Source: Candidatus Villigracilis affinis (lineage in GTDB: Bacteria; Chloroflexota; Anaerolineae; Anaerolineales; Villigracilaceae). Taken from it: a stretch of DNA of 64,000 nt. The notes under the pieces were generated by a model. The model saw only the letters and a list, made by a program, of their open reading frames with translations, was not told where the DNA came from and did not search any database. Where the stretch lies: NCBI GenBank assembly GCA_016718275.1, contig JADKEA010000024.1, positions 62,001 to 126,000 on the forward strand, given 5' to 3'. The translations under genes were made by a program, and so were the position numbers. Position 1 is the first letter of the stretch; the number at the start of each line of letters is the position of its first letter. Below are positions 7,827 to 16,537 of this stretch, one piece after another.

Positions 7827-8831
7827 TTAAACAGGCTTCACCCAGATCTGCGCCGCTTGATCTTTTCGCAACGCGATCAACGTGCCGCGCACGCGATACG
7901 CACGCGGGTCGCCAAAAAAGTTTTGTAATTCAGGGTAAACCACGGTGCCGGGCGTCAGCCCAAGATCTAAAAATCGTCTGCGCGTAAAACCTTGCACAGC
8001 TTCATCCAACACAATGATCTCGGCGCGTTGGTCATACGTCAACTCAGCCAGCGAGATCGCGTTCGCCTTTGCCACTTCGCTTTCGGGCAGCGGCGCTACG
8101 CTAACATTCGCCGCAACAGCAGGCGCAAGCCGAAATTCAGTTTCGCCATCCGTCAACAAATATCGCTGCGGGTTTCGATCCAATATGCGGATGGTTTGTC
8201 CCAAACGGAGTCCTGCCGCCAGAATTTGTTCGAACGCTAAGGCAGGTTCATCCTCAAGGTGGACGATTCGCACTGGACCTTCAGCCTGCCACGCCGTAAG
8301 CGGCATTCCCTCTGCCTTGAGCAGAGTCCCCTCACGGGTAGGGATTGGATCGCCATGTGGATCACGCGTCGGGTGGCCCAGAGCCGCATCCAAGTCGTTG
8401 AGCTGTGCTTCTGTGAGTGAATGTTCGCGTCGCTCCGATTCGCCGTGGATTCTTTTCAACGGCATACGCGCTTCGTCGGTGAGATACCGTTCCCACAAAC
8501 GATGTGCGCGGACAACATGCAGCGCCCATCTTTCACCTTGTGTGGTGAGATGTAAATTCGCGCCGCGTGATTCGAGTAAGCCTTGAGTTTCCATATCTTC
8601 GATGAGTTTCATCACCCTTGTGCGTTGCAGGTTCAAAGTCCCTGCCAGAGATTCGGGAGAGGCTTGCCTTCCGTGTTGTTCGCGGTCGAGTAAATGCTTC
8701 AGTGCATCCTCAACTAACTCCCGCTCCCTTGTGGCACGATATGTTTTGTAGATCGCGATAAGTCCAACACGCGGGATGAAAATTGCCGCAATCAAAAGGA
8801 TTGCCAATACCAGCCAAACAGTTATAGTCAT
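7827..8831 (-). CDS. Membrane-tethered DtxR-like regulator fused to FeoA domains
   Basis: A 334-aa protein with an N-terminal membrane helix (about 4-24), a DtxR-type winged helix (about 38-115, with LNLQRTRVMKLIEDMETQGL as recognition region), a metal-binding/dimerization region containing the GHPTRDPHGDPIP motif, a first SH3-like domain (about 180-250) and a C-terminal FeoA domain (about 262-334). FeoA domains bind FeoB. It therefore joins an iron-sensing DNA-binding module and a FeoB partner on the membrane, next to the split feoB genes. No stand-alone feoA is present nearby, so this may supply FeoA function. Whether it still binds DNA from the membrane is not known. It starts 2 bp after the upstream methyltransferase gene. 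Confidence 0.88.
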   Translation of the reverse strand: MTITVWLVLAILLIAAIFIPRVGLIAIYKTYRATRERELVEDALKHLLDREQHGRQASPESLAGTLNLQRTRVMKLIEDMETQGLLESRGANLHLTTQGERWALHVVRAHRLWERYLTDEARMPLKRIHGESERREHSLTEAQLNDLDAALGHPTRDPHGDPIPTREGTLLKAEGMPLTAWQAEGPVRIVHLEDEPALAFEQILAAGLRLGQTIRILDRNPQRYLLTDGETEFRLAPAVAANVSVAPLPESEVAKANAISLAELTYDQRAEIIVLDEAVQGFTRRRFLDLGLTPGTVVYPELQNFFGDPRAYRVRGTLIALRKDQAAQIWVKPV

Positions 8832-8833
8832 AT

Positions 8834-9433
8834 TTATCTGCTTCCTACCTTGGGGAAGAATCTCCCAGTGCGTTTCATGTACTCACGATATTCATCGCCA
8901 AATTTTTCGACGAGATTGGCTTCCTCTTGCGGCGTTCGTTTGGCCATGGCAATGAAAGCCAGGATGCCTAATGCGGCGATGAACCAATTGTCAGCCATCA
9001 TTCCAAAGCTGATGAACAGGATGGCACCAACGGTGTAAAGCGGGTGACGAACCCAGCGGTACGGTCCGCTTGTGGATAGTGTGTGTTCCTTTCGAGTGGC
9101 GCTGGTGGGGGAAATGCCGCTGCCGATGCTGCTGAATAGCCAATACAGTAACACATCATTGACGATTGCAACGCCAATTCCCAAAACGCGTACCCACTCA
9201 GGCAGACCGATCTTTGCCCATGCCATCCACTGTGGGTTGATCAGATACACAAACGGACTCAGCCACAGGATCAGCCCGCCAAATTTGATGATGTTCATCA
9301 TGACGGAACCGTCCACTTTGCGGGAGATCTTCTCGCCCGTTTGTTTATCCGCCTTAATGCGGAAGTAGCTTGAGATGCCCATTCCAGTAAGAAGGATCAG
9401 GGCGGCTAAAATGCGGAAAATATTTTCGTTCAT
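8834..9433 (-). CDS. ICMT/phospholipid-methyltransferase-family membrane protein 1
   Basis: A 199-aa protein with about five membrane helices and the C-terminal SAM-binding signature of the isoprenylcysteine carboxyl methyltransferase / PEMT family: GPYRWVRHPLYTVG and EEANLVEKFGDEYREYMKRT. Such enzymes methylate lipid or prenylated substrates at the membrane. It is a paralogue of the protein encoded just upstream (9453-10046) and lies inside the iron operon, 2 bp before the DtxR-FeoA gene. The substrate in bacteria of this type is unknown. Confidence 0.82.
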   Translation of the reverse strand: MNENIFRILAALILLTGMGISSYFRIKADKQTGEKISRKVDGSVMMNIIKFGGLILWLSPFVYLINPQWMAWAKIGLPEWVRVLGIGVAIVNDVLLYWLFSSIGSGISPTSATRKEHTLSTSGPYRWVRHPLYTVGAILFISFGMMADNWFIAALGILAFIAMAKRTPQEEANLVEKFGDEYREYMKRTGRFFPKVGSR

Positions 9434-9452
9434 TGTTTCACCTTTAAAAAAA

Positions 9453-10046
9453 TTAGACTTTCGGGAATAATCTTCCCGTTTGTTTCATATATTCACGATA
9501 TTGATCGCCGAAGTATTCAACCATCAGTGATTCTTCAAATCTGATTCGTGATGCGGTTTCCAAGATTGTCATCCCGGCCCAGCACACGCCTATCAACCAG
9601 TTGGATGAAATGAAAAGTGTGGAACTCAAGATCAGAATGAAAGCTGTGTAGATGGGATGTCTGATCGAGTGATACGGCCCGCTTGTGATGAGGATTTGCT
9701 CTTTCATCATGCGTGGTGTGTCGCTCCAACTGTTGGACAAGGTCACTTGCGACCATTGCAGCAGGGCAAATCCCAGCAGTGCGATGACAACTCCAGCCCA
9801 GCGCAGCCAAATGGGAAAGCTCATGCTTGCCCATTTAAGCCATGTAGGGTTGATGACATAAACTAGCATCGAGAAAAATCCCAATAAGCCGAGTACGCTG
9901 GCTATTTTTGAAACAATGCCTTCTTCGCGTTTTTTCAGAGTGGCATCCTCTGGCTTGCTTTGGGTTTTGACGTAATATCCTCGATGCGCTACGAAAGCGA
10001 AGATGAGGATCGGCAGAATACCTCTAAAGATGTTTTCTGTTTCCAT
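9453..10046 (-). CDS. ICMT/phospholipid-methyltransferase-family membrane protein 2
   Basis: A 197-aa paralogue of the neighbouring gene product, with the same helix layout and the motifs GPYHSIRHPIYTAF and EESLMVEYFGDQYREYMKQT. The tandem pair looks like a gene duplication; the two differ most in the N-terminal helices. Expected function is SAM-dependent methylation of a membrane-embedded substrate. It starts 5 bp after the DtxR gene, so translation is probably coupled. Confidence 0.82.
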   Translation of the reverse strand: METENIFRGILPILIFAFVAHRGYYVKTQSKPEDATLKKREEGIVSKIASVLGLLGFFSMLVYVINPTWLKWASMSFPIWLRWAGVVIALLGFALLQWSQVTLSNSWSDTPRMMKEQILITSGPYHSIRHPIYTAFILILSSTLFISSNWLIGVCWAGMTILETASRIRFEESLMVEYFGDQYREYMKQTGRLFPKV

Positions 10047-10051
10047 TTCGG

Positions 10052-10720
10052 TTAACTTTCTTTTACATATATTTTGCTTGTGATGTTCAACCCAAGCACA
10101 ACGGACTTGCGTCCCATCTTGATGGTCAGATTATGGTCAAAGGGGGAGTGGTCTTTCACTTCGATGTCTGCGCCTGGGATCAATCCGAGGTTTTCAAGAT
10201 ATCGAAGCAGCTCCGCTTCTGAGGCTTTCACATATTCAATTTTTCCGAACTGCCCAGGCCGAAGCGAGGAGAGCGGAGTCGAATCATCCAGCGGCATTTG
10301 AAGATCGGCGGTGGGAATCAACTCTCCGTGTGGGTCACGAAGCGGATGTCCCATGGCGGCGGCGATGCGTCTTTCAAAATCCTCTGAGATGACATGCTCC
10401 AGTTTCTCTGCTTCCGCATGGACTTCATCCCATGTATAGCCGAGCGTTTGCACGAGCCATGCTTCCAGCAGGCGGTGATGACGGATGACTTCGAGCGCCG
10501 CTTTTTTTCCATCATCTGTTAATGTCACTCCCTGATGTTTTTGGTATTCAACCAGCGCAGGTTTTGCCGAGGCTAGTTTCTGAACCATGCCAGTGACGGA
10601 AGCAGGCTTGACGTTGAGTCTGGACGCAAGCGCATTGGTGCTTGCGCTCTCACCGTTTTCAGTGAGTTCGTAAATATTTTTCAGGTAATCCTGAATGGAG
10701 TTGGTGAGAGTTTGTTCCAT
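10052..10720 (-). CDS. DtxR/MntR-family metal-dependent repressor
   Basis: A 222-aa regulator with the full DtxR layout: winged helix at 1-70 (LASRLNVKPASVTGMVQKLA), dimerization and metal site at 75-140 with HHRLLEAWLV, EAEKLEHVISEDF and GHPLRDPHGELIP, and a C-terminal SH3/FeoA-like domain (about 150-222). With Fe(II) or Mn(II) bound, such proteins repress uptake genes. It sits second in the operon, and two palindromes of DtxR-box type lie in front of the first gene (11424-11464), consistent with autoregulation. Confidence 0.92.
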   Translation of the reverse strand: MEQTLTNSIQDYLKNIYELTENGESASTNALASRLNVKPASVTGMVQKLASAKPALVEYQKHQGVTLTDDGKKAALEVIRHHRLLEAWLVQTLGYTWDEVHAEAEKLEHVISEDFERRIAAAMGHPLRDPHGELIPTADLQMPLDDSTPLSSLRPGQFGKIEYVKASEAELLRYLENLGLIPGADIEVKDHSPFDHNLTIKMGRKSVVLGLNITSKIYVKES

Positions 10721-10726
10721 TTTTAT

Positions 10727-11413
10727 TTATGCGCTCCAGAGAGTGATGGTCGTGCAAACAAAGAATACAAAATAAGCGACGTTGAAGCCTGCGCCTTCAA
10801 GTGGGTCTGTGATGAAGGCTGGCAGAATGCGTTTGAGCAAAAGCCAGGCGATGGTCATGGTCACTGGGTTGATCGCTGCCATCCAAGTGGGGAAGAGGGT
10901 TTGACTCGTCGCTACGGTTACGGAAAATAAACCGGAGGCAATGATGATCATGATAAGCAGGGGAGCATAGGTGATGATGAGCACCTTGCGATGGCGGGTG
11001 AATAACTCAACGATCACGTTTTGCGAATCTTCGCTGACCGCATTCAATGCTTTGACATATTCACCTGCGTAAAAGAAAGACCCATGCACAAATGCGCCGA
11101 TCACAGATGCGATGCCAAATAGCAGGAGGGTGATTGCTCTGAGAACCTCATTGGCTCCAGATAATCCCTGATAGACATGCCAGAAACCTGCGAGTACAAG
11201 CGGCGTTGCAAAGACACCAATCAGCGCACCCCACATCATTTTTTCCGAGGGGATGGAAACGAACTTCTCCGAATCAGAGAGTAATTTCTTGAATGGTATG
11301 AGTTTCGGGTAATTATTGATATCCACTTTGTTCGCAAGGAGAAAGGTATCTCCAATTGCGTAAAGGATAGCGCCAAGTATCGCGAGCAGACCAGTAATTT
11401 GAATTGTATTCAT
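10727..11413 (-). CDS. Six-helix membrane protein of unknown function (DUF6796-like)
   Basis: A 228-aa protein with about six membrane helices, no signal peptide and no catalytic motif that I recognise. Its layout and the segments GDTFLLANKVD, GAFVHGSFFYAGEY and INPVTMTIAWLLLKRILP are reminiscent of DUF6796, from memory only. It is the promoter-proximal gene of the metal operon, directly behind two DtxR-type boxes and 6 bp before the dtxR gene, so its expression should respond to iron or manganese. Confidence 0.7.
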   Translation of the reverse strand: MNTIQITGLLAILGAILYAIGDTFLLANKVDINNYPKLIPFKKLLSDSEKFVSIPSEKMMWGALIGVFATPLVLAGFWHVYQGLSGANEVLRAITLLLFGIASVIGAFVHGSFFYAGEYVKALNAVSEDSQNVIVELFTRHRKVLIITYAPLLIMIIIASGLFSVTVATSQTLFPTWMAAINPVTMTIAWLLLKRILPAFITDPLEGAGFNVAYFVFFVCTTITLWSA

Positions 11414-11423
11414 AGTTCACCTA

Positions 11424-11447
11424 TATATTTAGTCTCAACTAAATATA
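11424..11447. promoter_or_regulatory. DtxR-type operator box 1
   Basis: Perfect 10-bp palindrome TATATTTAGT and ACTAAATATA around CTCA, 11 bp before the start of the first gene of the metal operon. The TTTAGT...ACTAAA form is like DtxR/MntR/SirR-family operators. Its centre is 21 bp from that of the second box, two helical turns. Confidence 0.75.
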
Positions 11448-11448
11448 T

Positions 11449-11464
11449 TTTAGTCAAGACTAAA
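11449..11464. promoter_or_regulatory. DtxR-type operator box 2
   Basis: Second palindrome with half-sites TTTAGT and ACTAAA around CAAG, on the same face of the helix as box 1. Two in-phase boxes suggest cooperative binding of a DtxR-family dimer pair over the promoter of the minus-strand operon. Confidence 0.7.
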
Positions 11465-11485
11465 TATTTTGTCAAGGATTGGGAC

Positions 11486-11514
11486 TTGACTTATTGTAGG
11501 GGAATCTGTAAAAT
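11486..11514 (+). promoter_or_regulatory. Promoter for the ROK sugar operon
   Basis: TTGACT (11486-11491), a 17-bp spacer and TAAAAT (11509-11514), close to the sigma-70 consensus. It points to the ROK repressor gene starting at 11622 and leaves a leader of about 100 nt. Confidence 0.65.
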
Positions 11515-11621
11515 GAGTTTGTTAGTCCAGTGAATTTACAAAGTACCTCGATTCAAATTCATTCGATCTTTGCGTGTAGGTGTTAGCTTGAAAACCTAGC
11601 TTTTCGAATCTGCCTTTAGCC

Positions 11622-12770
11622 ATGAAAAAAGCAACTCATCAACAAACCAAACAGCACAATCGTGATCTTGTCTTGCGGACGATCTTCGCCAACGACTCAA
11701 TCAGTCGTGCTGAAGTAGCGCGTGTAACCAATCTCACACGCACCACGGTTTCGGATGTGGTCAATGGTTTGCTGACAGAAGGTTTGGTGGAAGAGGTTGG
11801 ACGTGGGGAGTCTATCGGCGGGAAAACCCCGATTTTATTGAGCATCGTGGCCGATTCACGCTATTTGATCGGTTTGAATCTTGCGCAGGATAAATTCATT
11901 GGGGCAGTGGTCAATTTGCGGGGAGAGATCAAGGAAATTGTAGAAGCGCCCGTTCATGATGATAACGGCGAAAAGGCGCTGCAACTTGTGTATCAAATTC
12001 TCGACCAACTTACTCGAAAAAAATTAAAGCCAATTGTAGGGATCGGTGTCGGTACGCCTGGCCTTGTCAACACACGTGAAGGCGTGGTGGTGAACGCAGT
12101 GAATTTGGAATGGCAAAACCTTCCATTGAGCCAATTACTTGAAAAGAAATATAAATTACCTGTATTGGTTTTAAATGACAGTCAGGCGGCTGCCATCGGC
12201 GAATTTGTATATGGTGGTGATCATCTACCTGACGAGAACCTGATTGTTGTGAATGTGATTCATGGTATTGGAGCAGGGATCTTGATCAATGGGCAGTTGT
12301 TCCAAGGGGATGGTGGTGGCGCGGGCGAAATTGGTCATGTGGTTGTTCTGGAGAATGGCGAGCTTTGTCGCTGCGGCAAACGTGGTTGCCTGGAAACCGT
12401 TGCAAGTGTGCGGGCAGTGGTTAAGCAGATGAAAATGGATTCGCTGGACAATGTGATTTCAGTATTTCAAAACGGCGATTCGAAAGCAAAATCTGTCGTG
12501 GATAGGGCGGGTCGTTATCTCGGCACATCCCTGGCAAATTTGGTTGGTACTCTCAATATTCAGAAGATCGTGCTTACAGGCGACATGACCCGTTTTGGCG
12601 ATGATTGGAGAAAGGCCGTTAGCGAATCCATGCAAACGGGTGCCTTTTCAGGCTTGGCGGAAAGCACCAAACTCCAGATTGGCACATTGGATTATCGCGC
12701 CTGCATCCTTGGCGCTTCTGCATTTTTGTTGCTTGATGATTATTCACTTTTGTTCAACGAGGAAAATTGA
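11622..12770 (+). CDS. ROK-family transcriptional repressor (NagC/XylR type)
   Basis: A 382-aa protein with an N-terminal winged helix (about 10-70; ISRAEVARVTNLTRTTVSDV) and a C-terminal ROK sugar-kinase-like domain. The zinc motif CRCGKRGCLE and the GEIGH histidine are present. NagC/XylR-type ROK repressors release DNA when a sugar or sugar phosphate binds. It opens an operon of sugar genes and presumably regulates it. It ends in TGA, showing that TGA is an ordinary stop codon in this genome. The next gene starts on the last base of that stop. Confidence 0.92.
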   Translation: MKKATHQQTKQHNRDLVLRTIFANDSISRAEVARVTNLTRTTVSDVVNGLLTEGLVEEVGRGESIGGKTPILLSIVADSRYLIGLNLAQDKFIGAVVNLRGEIKEIVEAPVHDDNGEKALQLVYQILDQLTRKKLKPIVGIGVGTPGLVNTREGVVVNAVNLEWQNLPLSQLLEKKYKLPVLVLNDSQAAAIGEFVYGGDHLPDENLIVVNVIHGIGAGILINGQLFQGDGGGAGEIGHVVVLENGELCRCGKRGCLETVASVRAVVKQMKMDSLDNVISVFQNGDSKAKSVVDRAGRYLGTSLANLVGTLNIQKIVLTGDMTRFGDDWRKAVSESMQTGAFSGLAESTKLQIGTLDYRACILGASAFLLLDDYSLLFNEEN

Positions 12771-14152
12771 TGTCTTTGAAGCTTACCCCTCCGCAAGTGC
12801 TGCCTCCATTGGATGAAGATTTTCGCCCTGCGATTTTGGCGAATCAAAATTTTCAGCGTGAGGTAGAGTCGGTTGGTGTGCGAACCGTGATCGGCGTGGA
12901 AAGAAGCGGCGGTGAAGTATCCCGCTTTGAGACCAAGGTCTATCCCGAGGGTCATCCGAATTTTGAATCCAACTATCAATACATCGAACGCATTGTTAAG
13001 TTTTTGCTTTGGCAGCGCGGCGGGCACACTTTGCATGTGGGCGGTTCGCCAAAGATCGCGGAGTATTTGAAAAAGGCCTATAGCAGGCAAGGTTCACAGA
13101 AATTTGATTTTGATTTTATGGGGACTCAAGTTTACGAAAAGGAATTCTCTGTAATTTCCTGCGGTATAGATGAAGTGCCCGCTTCGCGCGAGACGGGGAA
13201 ACTGCTCGGCCGCAATTTGCAGGGTCATCGCATTGGGTTTGACCTTGGTGCTTCAGATCGTAAAGTCAGCGCCGTGGTGGATGGAACTCCCATCTACAGC
13301 GAGGAAGTGATCTGGGAACCGCGCAAGAATTCCGACCCTGAATATCACTACCGCGAGGTGATGACTGCGTTGAAAACCGCCGCGAGCAAAATGCCGCGAG
13401 TGGATGCAATTGGCGGCAGCTCTGCGGGCATCTACATTGATAACCGCCCGATGGTGGCCTCGCTGTTTCGTGGAATTTCGCAGGAAAAATTTAGCGAGAT
13501 CAAAAATATGTTCCTGCGCATTCGTGATGAATTGGGTGTGCCGCTGGAGGTTATCAACGATGGCGATGTGACTGCGCTTGCTGGCTCTATGTCGATTGAA
13601 GATAACGGAATCCTGGGAATCGCTCTCGGTTCAAGCGAAGCTGCTGGATATGTAAACATGGAAGGTCATATCATGGGCTGGCTAAATGAGTTGGCGTTCG
13701 CGCCGATTGATTACAGCCCGAATGCTCCCGTGGAAGAATGGTCTGGTGATAAAGGCTGTGGCGCTTCTTATTTTTCACAGCAATGTGTATTTCGCCTGGC
13801 TCCCAAAGCGGGGATTGAAATCCCCGCTGACGTGACCGATGCAGAGAAGCTGAAGTTTGTGCAGGAAAGGCTGGAAGCAGGTCACGAAGGCGCGTTGAAG
13901 ATTTGGCAGAGCATGGGCGTTTACCTTGGCTATGGCATTGCCCATTATGCAGATTTTTATGACATCAAGCACGTTCTGATCCTTGGCCGTTGTACTTCTG
14001 GCCGTGGTGGTGACTTGCTGCTCGAAGGCGCGAAGAAAGTGTTTGAGACGGAATTTCCTGACTTGGTTGGGAAGATCGAATTGCATTTACCCGATGAAAA
14101 AATACGCCGCGTGGGTCAGTCTGTTGCGGCGGCGAGTTTGCCAGCGATCTAG
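12770..14152 (+). CDS. ROK-like sugar kinase, divergent
   Basis: A 460-aa cytoplasmic protein with an ASKHA-type kinase core: phosphate-1 loop GFDLGASDRKVSAV, a catalytic-type motif VINDGDVTALAG and an adenosine-side loop GIALGSSEAAGYV. About 150 residues precede the first motif, longer than a normal ROK hexokinase (about 300 aa), and the zinc motif CxCGxxGC is not seen. Start ATG overlaps the repressor's TGA stop by one base, so translation is coupled. By context it phosphorylates the sugar brought in by the ABC importer, but it could also be a sensor or an inactive homologue. Confidence 0.75.
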   Translation: MSLKLTPPQVLPPLDEDFRPAILANQNFQREVESVGVRTVIGVERSGGEVSRFETKVYPEGHPNFESNYQYIERIVKFLLWQRGGHTLHVGGSPKIAEYLKKAYSRQGSQKFDFDFMGTQVYEKEFSVISCGIDEVPASRETGKLLGRNLQGHRIGFDLGASDRKVSAVVDGTPIYSEEVIWEPRKNSDPEYHYREVMTALKTAASKMPRVDAIGGSSAGIYIDNRPMVASLFRGISQEKFSEIKNMFLRIRDELGVPLEVINDGDVTALAGSMSIEDNGILGIALGSSEAAGYVNMEGHIMGWLNELAFAPIDYSPNAPVEEWSGDKGCGASYFSQQCVFRLAPKAGIEIPADVTDAEKLKFVQERLEAGHEGALKIWQSMGVYLGYGIAHYADFYDIKHVLILGRCTSGRGGDLLLEGAKKVFETEFPDLVGKIELHLPDEKIRRVGQSVAAASLPAI

Positions 14153-14192
14153 CCTCGAAAGAGCGGAATGATGTATAGAAGGATATGAAAAA

Positions 14193-15041
14193 ATGAAATT
14201 TTATCTTGATACTGCCGAAGTATTTGTCCCTGATAACGAGCCTGTGGAAAAGGCGCTTTCGCGCACCACGCATTTGTGTTTTGCTGCGCACCAGGATGAT
14301 ATCGAGATCATGGCTGCCCAGCCAATCATCGAATGTTTTCAGCAAAAGGATAAATGGTTCACAGGCGTGGTTGTGACCGATGGGCGCGGTTCTCCGCGCA
14401 ACAGCCTTTATGAAAATTACACCGATGATGAGATGCGACTTGTCCGCTTCAAGGAGCAGCGCAAGGCTGCGATCGTGGGCGAGTTTGCGGCGCAGGTGAT
14501 GCTGGATATTCCCAGCAAGATCATCAAGGATGTCTCGCGCAATGAGCCTGTGGACGATATTCTCAAGGTTTTGCGGGCAACCAAGCCGAAATATGTCTAC
14601 ACTCACAATCTTGCCGACAAGCATGATACGCATGTGGGCGTCGCTCTCAGGTTGATCACTGCCCTTCGAATGCTGGACCCGTCCGAACGTCCAGAAAGAG
14701 TCGTTGGGTGTGAAGTCTGGCGCGCGCTGGATTGGATGATCGATCCAGACAAAGTGCTGATGAACGTCTCCGATCATGAAAATCTACAGGCCGCTTTATT
14801 GGGGGTGTTCGATTCGCAGATCGTAGGCGGCAAGCGATATGACCTCGCTTCGATGGGCCGCCGCCGCGCCAATGCCACGTATTTCGAATCGCATGGCGTG
14901 GATGCAACAACCGGGCTGTCTTACGCGATGGATATGACCCCGCTGATGAATGACGCGAAGAAAGATCCCGCCGAGTTTACGCAGGAATTCATCCACCGTT
15001 TTGCACAGGATGTAAAAGAACGCATTGGCAGGATGAGCTAG
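14193..15041 (+). CDS. PIG-L/LmbE-family deacetylase
   Basis: A 282-aa zinc hydrolase with the first zinc motif in FAAHQDDIEI (A-H-x-D-D-x-E) and a second in HNLADKHDTHVGVA. PIG-L enzymes remove N-acetyl groups from GlcNAc-containing compounds; archaeal diacetylchitobiose deacetylase belongs here. With a sugar importer, a ROK kinase and a SIS-type isomerase/deaminase around it, removal of acetyl from an amino sugar is the natural role. SD AAGGA stands 10 nt before the ATG. Confidence 0.88.
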   Translation: MKFYLDTAEVFVPDNEPVEKALSRTTHLCFAAHQDDIEIMAAQPIIECFQQKDKWFTGVVVTDGRGSPRNSLYENYTDDEMRLVRFKEQRKAAIVGEFAAQVMLDIPSKIIKDVSRNEPVDDILKVLRATKPKYVYTHNLADKHDTHVGVALRLITALRMLDPSERPERVVGCEVWRALDWMIDPDKVLMNVSDHENLQAALLGVFDSQIVGGKRYDLASMGRRRANATYFESHGVDATTGLSYAMDMTPLMNDAKKDPAEFTQEFIHRFAQDVKERIGRMS

Positions 15042-15138
15042 TTAAGGCATCCAGTCGAAAGGAGGTGGCTCAAGCCGATTCGTTCTTACATCGATTTTTT
15101 TGCTTCAAAATGTTTTCAAAACTAAAAGGAGAAGAAAG

Positions 15139-16515
15139 ATGAAGAATAAACTGTTCGTTATGTTGTCCGTTTTGATTTTGGCCAGTCTCGTGCTTTCAGC
15201 TTGCGGCGCTCCCGCCACTGAAGCTCCCGCTGTCGCCACCGAAGCTCCTGCCGCCACTGAAGCCCCTGCTGCAACCGAGGCTCCTGTTGCTACCGAAGCT
15301 CCTGCTGCTGAAGAAATTACCCTTACCCTGGGTTCATGGCGCGTGGACGATGTTGCCGCCTGGGAAGTGATCAATGCTGCTTTCCACGAAGCATACCCGA
15401 ACATCACCGTGAAGTTTGACCCGACCAACCCGCCCGACTACAATGCGACGCTTCGCACTCAACTCGAAACTGGTACTGGCCCCGATCTGTTCTTTGTCCG
15501 TTCATTTGCCACTGGCCGTGAACTGTTCGATGCAGGTTACATTGCATCCTTGAAGGATCTGCCCGGCATCACCGACAGCTTCACCGAAGCTTCCCGCTCT
15601 CCGTGGGCGACTGATTCCGGCGAACCGTATGCTGTGCCGATCATTGCAGTTTCACATGGTATTTACTACAATAAAGATATCTTCGCGGCGAATGGCATCG
15701 AAGTCCCCACCACTTGGGAAGATTTGATGGCCGCTTCGCAGACCCTTTTGGACGCTGGTGTGATTCCCTTCTCCAATGGCACCAAGGATGCATGGGATAT
15801 CAACGAAGTCGTCATGATGCAATTCATCCCCAGCAACATCGGTGGCTATGAAGGCCGTATGGCTTACCTGAACGGCGAACGCTGTTTCAACAGCGAAGAA
15901 ATGGTTGCTTCCTTCCAGCAGATCGCTGATTTGAAGCCCTTCCTGCCGACAGGCTTTGAAGCCACCAGCTACTATGATGCTGAGCAGTTATTTGCACAGG
16001 GTCAGGCCGCGATGATGATGGACGGCTCCTGGAGCATTGGCGCTTTTGAAAAAGACGCCACCGACTTTGAATGGGGCGTCTTCTATCCGCCCGCGCTCGA
16101 AGGCAAGGATCAGTATGTGACCTTCCACATCGATGCCGCCATTGGCGCGAATGCAGCCTCTGCGAACCTCGATTCCGCGATGGTCTTCCTTGAGTGGCTC
16201 GAGAGCTCCGATTTTGCTGAATTGCTCGGCAACAACTTGCCCGGCTTCTTCCCGCTGACCAAGGGTGTTCCCACCCTGAGCGACCCGATCGCTGCCGATT
16301 TCATGGCTTTCAATGATGCCGCCGCTGGCGTGGATATCCGCTTCGTTTGGGAAAAACTCCTCGCTGCACCTTCCGGCAATGTGGACGCCTACACATCCCT
16401 GAACAACAACGTGATCGCAGTGTTGAAGGGTGAGAAGACCCCGCAGGAAGCTGCTGATGCGTTCAATGCAGACCTTGCGGCCTGGTATGCTCCTTCTGCG
16501 AGCTGCGCCCCGTAA
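15139..16515 (+). CDS. ABC sugar transporter, substrate-binding lipoprotein
   Basis: A 458-aa family-1 extracellular solute-binding protein. Signal peptide with lipobox LSAC, then a Thr-Glu-Ala-Pro repeat linker of about 30 residues that spaces the binding domain from the membrane, then the two-lobed domain (SWRVDDVAAWEVINAAFHEA onward; MMMDGSWSIG near the hinge). It captures an oligosaccharide or sugar for the permeases downstream. The frame is open to a TTG-type start at 15100, but ATG 15139 has AAAAGGAGA and begins the signal peptide. No ATPase gene is in the operon; a shared MsmK-like ATPase elsewhere is likely. Confidence 0.93.
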   Translation: MKNKLFVMLSVLILASLVLSACGAPATEAPAVATEAPAATEAPAATEAPVATEAPAAEEITLTLGSWRVDDVAAWEVINAAFHEAYPNITVKFDPTNPPDYNATLRTQLETGTGPDLFFVRSFATGRELFDAGYIASLKDLPGITDSFTEASRSPWATDSGEPYAVPIIAVSHGIYYNKDIFAANGIEVPTTWEDLMAASQTLLDAGVIPFSNGTKDAWDINEVVMMQFIPSNIGGYEGRMAYLNGERCFNSEEMVASFQQIADLKPFLPTGFEATSYYDAEQLFAQGQAAMMMDGSWSIGAFEKDATDFEWGVFYPPALEGKDQYVTFHIDAAIGANAASANLDSAMVFLEWLESSDFAELLGNNLPGFFPLTKGVPTLSDPIAADFMAFNDAAAGVDIRFVWEKLLAAPSGNVDAYTSLNNNVIAVLKGEKTPQEAADAFNADLAAWYAPSASCAP

Positions 16516-16537
16516 GTAGAACGATCGTTTGAAAACT

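Noticed and set aside
2184..12770. TGA as a sense codon for the whole genome
   Set aside because: Several clear genes, such as the ROK repressor and the permease at 17564-18391, end with TGA at the expected length.
13965..14777. 270-codon minus-strand frame over the kinase and PIG-L genes
   Set aside because: Spans two real genes on the other strand and shows no family motif.
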